A stretch of 64,000 nucleotides of DNA from Rhizobium lentis (GTDB lineage Bacteria; Pseudomonadota; Alphaproteobacteria; Rhizobiales; Rhizobiaceae). The notes beneath the pieces are model-generated. The model saw only the letters and a program-made list of their open reading frames with translations, ran no database searches and was not told where the DNA came from. The translations under genes were made by a program, and so were the position numbers. This document shows positions 46,642 to 54,769 of the stretch, piece after piece. The DNA lies in contig NZ_CP071454.1 of the NCBI RefSeq assembly GCF_017352135.1, positions 2,009,001 through 2,073,000 on the forward strand, given 5' to 3'. Every line of letters starts with the position of its first letter. The stretch's first letter is position 1.

Positions 46642-46987
46642 GTCTCGTTCCTTTCGTTGGCGTTGTGCTTGAGGGTCCCGGAAGAACCGGGGCCGGTGAT
46701 GGCTGCCTTCAATATCTACTAACTTAGTAGAGATTATCCGATAGCCTGTCGGAAACATATTCCGAAACGTGTCAAAATATCGACGATCCGAAAAAATTCA
46801 TTCCATCTCTGTCCGAACTTACAGAAAGAAACATATCAGCTCTTCTTAAAATTCGCATGACAGATTCGAACCTCGTCGATCGCCGCAGCAGAGATAGGAA
46901 GCCTCGCTGTCTCCGGCAATGGCCGCCGGCGGTAAAAATCGGAATGCCTCGAAATGACCGATTTGGTTAATGCAGGAAAGTCTTGGC
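46642..46987. other. Intergenic stretch, AT-rich, no gene seen
   Basis: 346 bases between the small genes and the aminotransferase fusion. AT-rich in its first half (probable promoter for the small minus-strand genes). At 46936-46964 an AAATCGG / CCGATTT stem followed by TTACC on the minus strand could end the fusion transcript. Short frames on both strands have no ribosome binding site. Confidence 0.35.
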
Positions 46988-49927
46988 TTACCAGCCTTCG
47001 TCCAGCACCTTTTCCAGCATGTCCGCAAAGAAATCCGCGCTTTCGATGCTGAGGCAAAGCGGCGGCTTGATCTTCAGCACATTTTGGTGATCACCGGTCG
47101 GCTGCATGATGATACCGAGATCGAGAAGCCGGTCGCAGATCGCCGCCGTCTCTTCCGTCGCCGGCTTCAGCGTCGTTCTGTCGCGGACGAATTCCAGGCC
47201 GAGATAGAGACCCATGCCGTGTACGGCGCCGGCGATCGGGTGCCGGTCGATCAGTGCGGCAAGCCGCGCCTTCAGATGGTCGCCGACCGTCCGGGCATTT
47301 TCCTGCAGCTTCTCCTCGGCCATGATATCGAGCACCGTCAAGCCGGCGACGCAGCTGACCGGGCTGCCGCCGGTGGAAGAGAAGAAGGGCCCCTCCTTCT
47401 CCAGCGACTGCGCAATCTCCCGTCTGGTGATGACCGCGCCGAGCGGGTGGCCGTTACCGATGCCCTTGGCGATGGTGATGATATCGGGCACGACCCCTTG
47501 CTGTTCGAAGCCCCAGAAATAATGGCCGAGTCTGGCATAGCCGACCTGCACCTCGTCGGCGATGCAGAGCCCGCCGCGGGCGCGCACCTCGGCATAGATC
47601 TCCTTGAGGTAACCTTCCGGCAACGGAATGCCGCCGGCATTGCCGTAGACCGATTCGCCGATGAAGCCGGCCAGGCCTTCGCCGCTGGCGTCGATCGTTT
47701 CCAGCATCGGCGTGACGGCGCTGAGATAATGCGCCGCCGTGTCGGTCCCGCGAAACGCGCCGCGATAGGTATTCGGTGAAACGACCGCATGCACCCAATC
47801 CGGTCGGGTGGTCGGCGCCAGCGGATTGTCGGCGATGGACGTGGAGACGGCGTCGCTCGCCGCCGTCCAGCCATGATAGGCTTCGAGCAGGCAGAGGATG
47901 TGGCGCGCGCCGCTATGGGCTTGCGCCAGCCGAATCGCCAGATCGTTGGCCTCTGAGCCGCTGTTGACGAGGAAGACGGCGTCAAGTCCGTCCGGCGCGA
48001 GCGCCGCGAGACGTTCGGAATATTCCGCGATCGCCGCATAGTGGAATCGTGAATTCGTATTGAGCCGCAGCCATTGGGCGCTGATCGCCGCCGCCAGCCT
48101 AGGATGGCCGTGGCCAAGAAGCGTGACATTGTTGACCATGTCGAGATAGGCTCGGCCCTCGACATCGAACAGATGCTCCCTCCAGCCGCGCTCGATCTGC
48201 GGCGGCGTGGCATAATAGTTCTTTTGCGCACCTGCGAGATGGGTCTGCCGCCTGACGAAGAGCTCGGCTGTGTCCGGTCGCGGCGCATCCGCTCCTGGGC
48301 CGAGAAGGGGCGAAGGCGAAGGGCAGAGCACCGACCAGGCCGCCGCCTCGCGCGGCGTTGCAAACAGCGGTGGTTCGAGGCCGGCGACGCTGCAGAGCTG
48401 GAGGCGCAGCCCGCCAAGCGACGACGCCTCGCCGAAAACCGAACCGAGCCGATCGCCGGCGGCAAGCACGGCGCCATCCTCGACCCCGCCCTCGATCAAA
48501 GGGTCGAGCCCGTCGAGATGCAGCGTCATGCTGTCGTCGCTGAGGGTCAGATGCTGGTCCTTCCAGCCGATGCGCCCCGCAAAGGGCGCGGCGATTGCGC
48601 TTCCTGCGGCAAGGCATATGTCGACATGCAGGGCGAAGGTCGCCTGTCCCGCGCTATTTCCGAGCGCCGCGCGGGAAAGCCGATATTCACCATAGCGCGT
48701 CGCCGCCGTGCCGGTTTCGGTTGCCGCTCGGGCAAGCAGCCGCCAGTCCATATCGGCAGTGAGCCAGTTGCCGGCGGAAAAATGTGGGCTTCGCACGCCA
48801 AGGTCGACATAGGCGATCGCGGCGGGATCGATGTCGGGCAGCAAGGGCAGCCATCCGGATGCCGGCGGGGCGGCGACATCTGCGCCGGCCGCCTTGAGGA
48901 TCGCGGCTTCCATGAGTTCGAACGGAACCGACATCGCCGTATCGAAGATTCGCCGCTCGTGAGCGAGATTGCCGCGGACATATTCGTTGTCCGGATCGAT
49001 TGAAATCTGCTGCTCGCTGCTTGCGACGAGGATGACTGCGCGGGCGACGATCAACGGCCAGAGCGCCCTCAGCTCGTCGCCGCTCAACGGATAGATTGCT
49101 TGATAGGCGGTGACGGCAGGCAGGATATGAAAGGGATCGCCATTCGCTTGATGCAGCAGCGAAGCGCATGTGACGGCAAGGTCTCCGACCAGCCAGCCGC
49201 GGATGATGTCGCCGAAATCGATCACCCCGTCGGGGATCGTGTGGCCACGGGCGTCGCGATGGCCGACGACATTGTCGCCGGTGACGTCGTGATGTACGGC
49301 CTGGAGCCGGAGCGACGGCGCCAAGGGCTGGATGCGGCGAACGGCCATCACCATGGTTTTGGCGATCCGGTCGCGGGCAGCGCTGTCGGTGATGGCGGAA
49401 AGCAGCTGCACGGCGACAGGACCGGCGCGTCTCAAATCCCATTGCAGGCTGCGGTCGAGGCCCGGATGGTCGAAATCGGCAAGCGCCTGTGCCAGCCTCG
49501 CGCAGAGCGCGCCAAGCGCAGCGATGGAAGCCGGCGCCAGATATTTTTTCTCCGCCAGCCCCTGGCCTTCCAGAAAATCCAGCAGCCGGACCTGGTAGCC
49601 CCGCCCGCGAACGGTAAGGACGACGATCTCCCGCCCGTCATTCGTGGCGATCACGTTCGGAACGCGTGGCGCATCCTGCCGGTTCTTGAGGTGGCGAAGC
49701 GCCGCATTCTGCGCTTCGATCTCGGGAGTCCCATAGACGGCATGGCAGATCTTCAGGACGTATCGACCGCGATCGCTGTCGACGCGGTAGTTCCGATCCT
49801 GCTGGCTGCCGAGTTCGGCGAGCGTGCCGGATAGGCCGTAATGGGCAAGAAGGATTTCTTCCGCGTCCGCGACGGTGACGTCGGGACGCGGCAGCGCCAT
49901 GCGATCAACAAGCGCCTCGTCGGTCAT
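46988..49927 (-). CDS. Kinase / M23-like / class III aminotransferase fusion (phospholyase-type)
   Basis: 979 residues in three parts. About 1-340: an APH/choline-kinase-like domain, catalytic HHDVTGDN at about 213 and metal site VIDFGDIIRGW at about 235, resembling hydroxylysine kinase. About 430-550: a segment like the M23 peptidase fold (LHVDICLAAGSAIAAPFAG) but its HLH zinc motif is replaced (GLRLQL), so probably not a peptidase. About 580-979: a class III PLP enzyme, NSGSEANDLAIRLAQ at about 653, ADEVQVGYARLG, and the PLP lysine in IAKGIGNGHP near 820. The kinase plus aminotransferase-fold pairing matches ethanolamine-phosphate/phosphohydroxylysine phospholyases, so a phosphorylate-then-eliminate route is likely. 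GGGAGGGG precedes the ATG. Confidence 0.85.
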   Translation of the reverse strand: MTDEALVDRMALPRPDVTVADAEEILLAHYGLSGTLAELGSQQDRNYRVDSDRGRYVLKICHAVYGTPEIEAQNAALRHLKNRQDAPRVPNVIATNDGREIVVLTVRGRGYQVRLLDFLEGQGLAEKKYLAPASIAALGALCARLAQALADFDHPGLDRSLQWDLRRAGPVAVQLLSAITDSAARDRIAKTMVMAVRRIQPLAPSLRLQAVHHDVTGDNVVGHRDARGHTIPDGVIDFGDIIRGWLVGDLAVTCASLLHQANGDPFHILPAVTAYQAIYPLSGDELRALWPLIVARAVILVASSEQQISIDPDNEYVRGNLAHERRIFDTAMSVPFELMEAAILKAAGADVAAPPASGWLPLLPDIDPAAIAYVDLGVRSPHFSAGNWLTADMDWRLLARAATETGTAATRYGEYRLSRAALGNSAGQATFALHVDICLAAGSAIAAPFAGRIGWKDQHLTLSDDSMTLHLDGLDPLIEGGVEDGAVLAAGDRLGSVFGEASSLGGLRLQLCSVAGLEPPLFATPREAAAWSVLCPSPSPLLGPGADAPRPDTAELFVRRQTHLAGAQKNYYATPPQIERGWREHLFDVEGRAYLDMVNNVTLLGHGHPRLAAAISAQWLRLNTNSRFHYAAIAEYSERLAALAPDGLDAVFLVNSGSEANDLAIRLAQAHSGARHILCLLEAYHGWTAASDAVSTSIADNPLAPTTRPDWVHAVVSPNTYRGAFRGTDTAAHYLSAVTPMLETIDASGEGLAGFIGESVYGNAGGIPLPEGYLKEIYAEVRARGGLCIADEVQVGYARLGHYFWGFEQQGVVPDIITIAKGIGNGHPLGAVITRREIAQSLEKEGPFFSSTGGSPVSCVAGLTVLDIMAEEKLQENARTVGDHLKARLAALIDRHPIAGAVHGMGLYLGLEFVRDRTTLKPATEETAAICDRLLDLGIIMQPTGDHQNVLKIKPPLCLSIESADFFADMLEKVLDEGW

Positions 49928-50035
49928 GACACCCCTCCCGCAGCATGATTCGATTACCTTTGAGCGAGATAATCAAATACTTGCCGCTGGCAGGCAACGG
50001 GAGATTGTCGTTTGCCAGCAAAAGAGCTGCGCCGC

Positions 50036-50920
50036 TCAGCCCATGCGTTCGGAGGCGTAGCTTCCGGGGCTTGCCGGGAAGACGACGGTACGGTTGCCGT
50101 TGATGAAGGTGCGGTGATGGATATGGGCGTGGATGGCGCGCGCCAGCACCTGGCTTTCGACGTCGCGGCCGATCGAGACATAGTCGTCGGGTGACTGCGC
50201 ATGGGTGATGCGCGCGGTGTCCTGCTCGATGATCGGGCCTTCGTCGAGGTCGGCGGTCACGTAATGGGCGGTCGCGCCGATCAGCTTGACGCCTCGGCTG
50301 TAGGCCTGCTTGTAGGGATTGGCGCCCTTGAAGCTCGGCAGGAAGGAGTGATGGATGTTGATGATCCTGCCCGACATCTGCTTGCAGAGCTGGTCGGAGA
50401 GGACCTGCATGTAGCGGGCGAGCACGATGAGCTCGGTGCCGGTCTGCTCGACGAGGTCGACGAGCTGGGCCTCGGCCTGCGGCTTGTTCTCCTTGGTCAC
50501 CTTGATGTGGTGGAAGGGGATGTCATGATTGACGACCACCTTCTGGTAATCGAAATGGTTGGAGACGACGCCGACGATGTCGATCGGCAGGGCGCCGATC
50601 TTCCAGCGGTAGAGCAGGTCGTTGAGACAATGGCCGAAGCGCGACACCATCAGCAGCACCTTCATGCGCTTCTCGCTGTCGTGGAAGTCATATTCCATTT
50701 CGAAGGGCGCGGCGACGGCAGCGAAATCAGCGCTGATCGCCGAGCCGGACAGACCCTCCTCAGAAATGAAGCTGACGCGCATGAAGAACCTGCCGGTATC
50801 GAGATCGTCGAACTGGCTGGAATCGATGATGTTGCAGCCCTTCTCCGCCAGATAGCTCGAAATCGCCGCGACGATCCCGCGCGTCGACTTGCAGGATACC
50901 GTCAATACATAGCTTGTCAT
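50036..50920 (-). CDS. purU: Formyltetrahydrofolate deformylase
   Basis: 294 residues. PurU hydrolyses 10-formyl-THF to formate and THF. An N-terminal ACT domain (VLTVSCKSTRGIVAAISSYL) is followed by a formyltransferase fold with NIHHSFLPSFKGANPYKQ and HYVTADLDEGPIIEQD, which supply the N-H-D catalytic set. GAGGGAAGAG precedes the ATG. It is on the same strand and 108 bases upstream of the fusion gene; both may share a transcript. Confidence 0.94.
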   Translation of the reverse strand: MTSYVLTVSCKSTRGIVAAISSYLAEKGCNIIDSSQFDDLDTGRFFMRVSFISEEGLSGSAISADFAAVAAPFEMEYDFHDSEKRMKVLLMVSRFGHCLNDLLYRWKIGALPIDIVGVVSNHFDYQKVVVNHDIPFHHIKVTKENKPQAEAQLVDLVEQTGTELIVLARYMQVLSDQLCKQMSGRIINIHHSFLPSFKGANPYKQAYSRGVKLIGATAHYVTADLDEGPIIEQDTARITHAQSPDDYVSIGRDVESQVLARAIHAHIHHRTFINGNRTVVFPASPGSYASERMG

Positions 50921-51199
50921 GTCTCTTCCCTCTTCAAGACCGCCGCCGTGCTTAGATCAAAGCCCCGGCCGCGCATAGGCCGGCACGCTTTCATTCATGC
51001 GACAAATTGCAAGATAAACCATCATGCTTCTGTAAGTTCTCTCACCGCCGGCCATAAGCTTAGGAGAAGTCGCGGGAAAAACTATGCCGCCAGCGCCGCC
51101 GGGATGTGTATTCCCGCCTTAGCTGGCTGAAAATTGAAATATGCCGCGCAAAACTGTTGCGCAATTTGCGCCATGGAGATGCGGGAAACCAGGGATATG
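50921..51199. other. Intergenic region upstream of purU, no gene seen
   Basis: About 280 bases holding the purU promoter region (minus strand) and the downstream flank of the acyltransferase gene. I looked for short genes and a glycine-riboswitch-like tandem motif and see neither. Confidence 0.3.
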
Positions 51200-51232
51200 A
51201 AGCACGGCAAGCGATCGAATCGCGACGTGCTT
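51200..51232 (-). terminator. Hairpin after the acyltransferase gene
   Basis: AAGCACG (51200-51206) and CGTGCTT (51226-51232) enclose a second stem GCGAT / ATCGC. It directly overlaps the stop codon of the minus-strand gene. No T run follows, so efficiency as terminator is uncertain. Confidence 0.4.
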
Positions 51233-52248
51233 TAGACTGGTGGGCGGCTCGCCACCGCCACCTTCCGGCGCGGCGTGGTGATTTCATGGATGATTGCGCC
51301 GCCGATCGACGAAAGCACGAGCGACAGGATCACGAAGAGCAGCGGCTGCTGCAGCACGCCGATCGGCAGGCGGTCCGAGGCGACCCTCAGGAAGGCGAGC
51401 GTGAAGGCGTGGGTGATATAGATGCTGTAGGAGCAGTCGCCGAGATAGTTCAGCCAGCCGATGACGGGAAGCCGGGAAAAATCGATGGAAATAGCACCGT
51501 AGACGATGAAGATCGCCGGGATTCCCCAGGCGTAGAACCGGCTCTCCGGCGGCATCAGCGCTTCGTTGACGAAGAGGAACACAAAACCCGTGGCCAGTGC
51601 CGCCCAGGCCCAACGGTTCGGCAGAAGCACCTTCTGCCCGTACACCCAGCCGAGCACGACGCCGGCGAGAAACTCCAGCATGATCGGCTCGCCGTAGAAC
51701 CGGGTGGCCGTTGTTTCCGGCAACAGCCGGCAGGCAATCAGGATCACCGCAAAAACGGCAAACATCGCGGGAATCCGGCGGGTTTCCGAGAGCGGCAGCA
51801 GCAGCGCAAACACGAAATAGAAGAACATCTCGTAATTCAGCGTCCAGCCCGGCACGACGACGGGAGTGATCGTGGTGGGGTCGGCGGCATTGGCCCAAGG
51901 CAGAAAGAGGAGTGAGGCGATGAGATGCGGAAGGTCGAATACGGTCGATTTCAGCAATGACGGCGCGACCAGCGCCACGACGGCCGAAAACAGAGTCGCC
52001 AGCCAATAGAGCGGGACGATCCTTCGAATGCGGCGGCGGGCGAAATCGATGGGGCTCATCGCGCGTCCGCTCGTCGTCAGCCACATCACAAAACCGCTGA
52101 GGACGAAGAAGATATCAACGCCGGTTTCACCATAAAGAAAAGCCGTGGCGTCGACGGCTGGATTGACCTTGGCAAGCTGCAATATCGCATGGAAATAAAC
52201 GACCATCAGCGCCGCAACGGCGCGCAGATATTGAAGCTGGACAAGCAT
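51232..52248 (-). CDS. Membrane acyltransferase (acyltransferase 3 family)
   Basis: 338 residues, about ten membrane segments. The N-terminus LQYLRAVAALMVVYFHAIL has the family arginine and the catalytic histidine (FH), followed by GVDIFFVLSGFVMWLTTSG and RRIRRIVPLYWLATL. Such proteins add acetyl, succinyl or similar groups to exported glycans (NodX, ExoZ type). ATG 52248 begins the conserved region. The downstream location after a ligase-like and a glucanase gene points to modification of the same polysaccharide. Confidence 0.88.
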   Translation of the reverse strand: MLVQLQYLRAVAALMVVYFHAILQLAKVNPAVDATAFLYGETGVDIFFVLSGFVMWLTTSGRAMSPIDFARRRIRRIVPLYWLATLFSAVVALVAPSLLKSTVFDLPHLIASLLFLPWANAADPTTITPVVVPGWTLNYEMFFYFVFALLLPLSETRRIPAMFAVFAVILIACRLLPETTATRFYGEPIMLEFLAGVVLGWVYGQKVLLPNRWAWAALATGFVFLFVNEALMPPESRFYAWGIPAIFIVYGAISIDFSRLPVIGWLNYLGDCSYSIYITHAFTLAFLRVASDRLPIGVLQQPLLFVILSLVLSSIGGAIIHEITTPRRKVAVASRPPV

Positions 52249-52301
52249 CTGATGTCTTGCTCCTCGGGCTCGCGGGCGCTGGTTTCCACCCGCCGCTGCG
52301 G

Positions 52302-53582
52302 TCAACTCAGTACATCTGCCGCACGATCCTGCCGGATGCGCGGGCTGTCGTGGAAGCGCATATATCCGACGACGAACCACAAGAGGCCGGCAATTTTCAT
52401 CGAGAAAACAGCGGTGCCCCCGATCATCATATTCAGAAAAATGAAAAGAGAAAGTGAATGGGCGCAACGCTTCTGCGCTGCTGTACGACCGGCGGGGAAC
52501 AGGCAGACGAACAGCCAAAAGGCGATGACGCCGAAGATCGTCGCCGCGTAGATCAGGTAGACGTAGCCGCTGTCGGCGAATTCGGCGACCCTGTCGACCG
52601 AAAGCCCGAGAACGGCGAGAGGATCGAGCTCCATGATCTTCTTCATCGTCAGGTTGATGCGGCCGGTGAAATTGTCCCCCGTCGCATTGGGTTTCAGGGT
52701 GTAGACGAGGAAGCCCGTGGCGACGATCAGCGGCATCAGCGCCAGATTGAAATTCCGCGGGATCTTCGGAAAGACGAAATAGCCGACGATGCAGCAGAAG
52801 CAGAAGATCAGCATTGTGCGCGTGTCGTTTGTCACCAGGATCAACACCGCCGTGCCGATCATCAGCAGCCGGTCCCAGCGGCCAAGCCTCTCCCACATGG
52901 AAATCAGGTAGATCGCGATCACGCCGCAGAAATTGGCGAGCGACACCTGCTCGAGGAAGATCGAGGACGAGCGGTGGTCGATGATGCCGAAGGAGAAGCG
53001 CTCGGGAAAGCCAAGCGCATTTTGAAAAAGGCCTGTCTTGTTGTAGCTAAGCGGCAGCAGCCCGCGCGTATTGGCGAAATAATCGGACGGATGCACGATG
53101 CTGACGTAGAAGGGCACGCTGATGATCTCGAAGACCAGGAAGATCAGCACGCCGAGGCTTGCCCAGCGAAAGGCGAGCTTCATCGTTTTCTCGTTGCTCC
53201 AGCCTCCAAGGCCGGTAAAGCAGAAAATGATCAGCACGTTGCGGAAATGATCGACGAACGGCACACGGTTGAGCACGCTCACATAGATGGTGACGACGAG
53301 CGTGAACAGCAGGAACAGGAAGGCCGGCAGATCCGTCTCGTAGATCCCCTTGTGCAGGATGTAGATGATGGCGCTTGCCAGAATCAGCCCTTCGCTGGCG
53401 GCGACATGCGTCATCGAAAGCGGCATGATGTTGTGGTTGATGAAGGCGAGTATGCCGTTGTAGAGCACCGAGAGCAGGCCGAGCCAAAGCACCGCATGGT
53501 CGACGCGCGATGTCCTGCCGGCCAGATCGAGCCGGTTGCCTGCCACAGTAAAAGTCGCTGTCTTCTGATCGACGGCTGCCAC
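52302..53582 (-). CDS. O-antigen ligase / polymerase-like membrane protein
   Basis: 426 residues with roughly ten to twelve membrane segments and a large loop around 200-240, the layout of O-antigen ligases, Wzy polymerases and ExoQ. Conserved sequence is low in this group; the TNDTRTMLIFCFCCIVGYF segment and the YNKTGLFQNALGFPERFSFG loop are notable. GTG 53582 is four bases after the stop of the upstream glucanase gene; longer in-frame starts overlap that gene. Probable role: joining repeat units of an extracellular polysaccharide. Confidence 0.75.
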   Translation of the reverse strand: MAAVDQKTATFTVAGNRLDLAGRTSRVDHAVLWLGLLSVLYNGILAFINHNIMPLSMTHVAASEGLILASAIIYILHKGIYETDLPAFLFLLFTLVVTIYVSVLNRVPFVDHFRNVLIIFCFTGLGGWSNEKTMKLAFRWASLGVLIFLVFEIISVPFYVSIVHPSDYFANTRGLLPLSYNKTGLFQNALGFPERFSFGIIDHRSSSIFLEQVSLANFCGVIAIYLISMWERLGRWDRLLMIGTAVLILVTNDTRTMLIFCFCCIVGYFVFPKIPRNFNLALMPLIVATGFLVYTLKPNATGDNFTGRINLTMKKIMELDPLAVLGLSVDRVAEFADSGYVYLIYAATIFGVIAFWLFVCLFPAGRTAAQKRCAHSLSLFIFLNMMIGGTAVFSMKIAGLLWFVVGYMRFHDSPRIRQDRAADVLS

Positions 53583-53584
53583 GG

Positions 53585-54634
53585 TCAGTTCACCGCGGGC
53601 TTGACGGCGGCGCAGCCGCCGGCATCGGCTTTCGCCGAGGCGGCGAGAAGCCGCATCTGCGGTCGCTCGGGGCCCTTGCCCGGCTGAACGTTGAAAGGTT
53701 CGTCCGCCGGCCACCATTCGCCCGCCGCCCAGTAGGACCAGCCGAGCCACACATCGCTGTTGCCGGACATGGTGGCGTAGATCTTGGTCAGGCCGCTCAT
53801 GCAGTCCTTGTCGGCGGAAGCGCCGAATTCGCCGAGAAAGCCGCGCTTATGGTTTCGCTTGAGCCAGGCGGTGACGCCAGCGATTGCCTCGACCGCGGCG
53901 TCCGCACCTTCGCAGGTGGGATGGGTTCCCGACGAATCGACGTCGAGATATTGGTGGACCTCGTAGGCGTAGAAGTCGAGCGGATCGCGCACGCCGAGCA
54001 TCACCGTGCCGTTGGCTCCGCCGATCACATCCTTCTCCCAGCTGTGAGCGCCGCTCCAGGAGGTGCCGGGTACGAGGATGAGGTTTCTCGCGCCTGCCGC
54101 GCGGATGCTTCGGATGGCCGCATTGGCGGCATCGAGCCATTCCGTCGCCTTGATGTCGTGCGGCTCGTTCATCAGGCCGAAAAGAATGCCGTCCTGATTG
54201 GCGAATTCGACGGCGAGTCTCGCCCAGAAATCGGCGAAGGCGGCATCCGTCGCCGGCGCCGTGCCGACCTGCACCTTGTCGTAATAGCCGAAATTATGCG
54301 GATCGAGCAAAACGGCCATGCCGTGCTTACGGATCAGGCCGATGGTATCTTTGATCCGCTGGAGCTCGTCGTCGTCGAGCCGTCCGCGGAGCGCGGGCTG
54401 CAGCCGCTCCCAGCGAAAAGGAAGGCGGATGATCGTCATGCCCTTTTTGGCGAAATAGCCGATCGTCTCTTCGGTAGGATAGATGTAATTCGTGCCGTAG
54501 GTCGCGCCGCGCTCGCCATATTCGCCGCCGGAAAGATTGACGCCGCGATAACAGGGCGCGCCGGCCGCAAGGGCGGGCGACGGGATGAGGGCGGCCGCAA
54601 GCAGCAGCGCCACCAGATGTCGTGTCGTCCTCAT
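53585..54634 (-). CDS. Secreted glycoside hydrolase family 5 (endoglucanase-like)
   Basis: 349 residues. Signal peptide (HLVALLLAAALIPSPALAAG), then a GH5 barrel: GVNLSGGEYGER, IIRLPFRWERLQPAL, the acid/base glutamate in FGLMNEPHD at about 155, histidine-tyrosine in YAYEVHQYLD and the nucleophile glutamate in GFLGEFGAS near 280. Probably cuts beta-glucan. As first gene of the ligase-acyltransferase operon it may trim the exported polymer. ATG 54634 has GAGGA six bases upstream; a start at 54667 lacks one. Confidence 0.88.
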   Translation of the reverse strand: MRTTRHLVALLLAAALIPSPALAAGAPCYRGVNLSGGEYGERGATYGTNYIYPTEETIGYFAKKGMTIIRLPFRWERLQPALRGRLDDDELQRIKDTIGLIRKHGMAVLLDPHNFGYYDKVQVGTAPATDAAFADFWARLAVEFANQDGILFGLMNEPHDIKATEWLDAANAAIRSIRAAGARNLILVPGTSWSGAHSWEKDVIGGANGTVMLGVRDPLDFYAYEVHQYLDVDSSGTHPTCEGADAAVEAIAGVTAWLKRNHKRGFLGEFGASADKDCMSGLTKIYATMSGNSDVWLGWSYWAAGEWWPADEPFNVQPGKGPERPQMRLLAASAKADAGGCAAVKPAVN

Positions 54635-54660
54635 GGCTATCCTCGCAATCACGGCAAATC

Positions 54661-54700
54661 GCAACATCGACGTTGCAGCGCCTATCTTAACGGTCCGTTA
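54661..54700. promoter_or_regulatory. Palindromes between divergent polysaccharide genes
   Basis: GCAAC-N6-GTTGC (54661-54676) and TAACGG-T-CCGTTA (54688-54700) lie in the 135-base divergent region between the GH5 gene and the chain-length gene. The second is a perfect 13-base palindrome and a good operator candidate for joint control of both directions. Confidence 0.4.
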
Positions 54701-54769
54701 GCTAAGAATTTCTAAAGTCTCGGCACCTCGGCTTCAGTCTTTCACGCTGGGCGGGACACGAGTGCGCGT

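Noticed and set aside
50921-51199. Glycine or folate-related riboswitch before purU
   Set aside because: No tandem aptamer-like motif or conserved core could be traced in the sequence.
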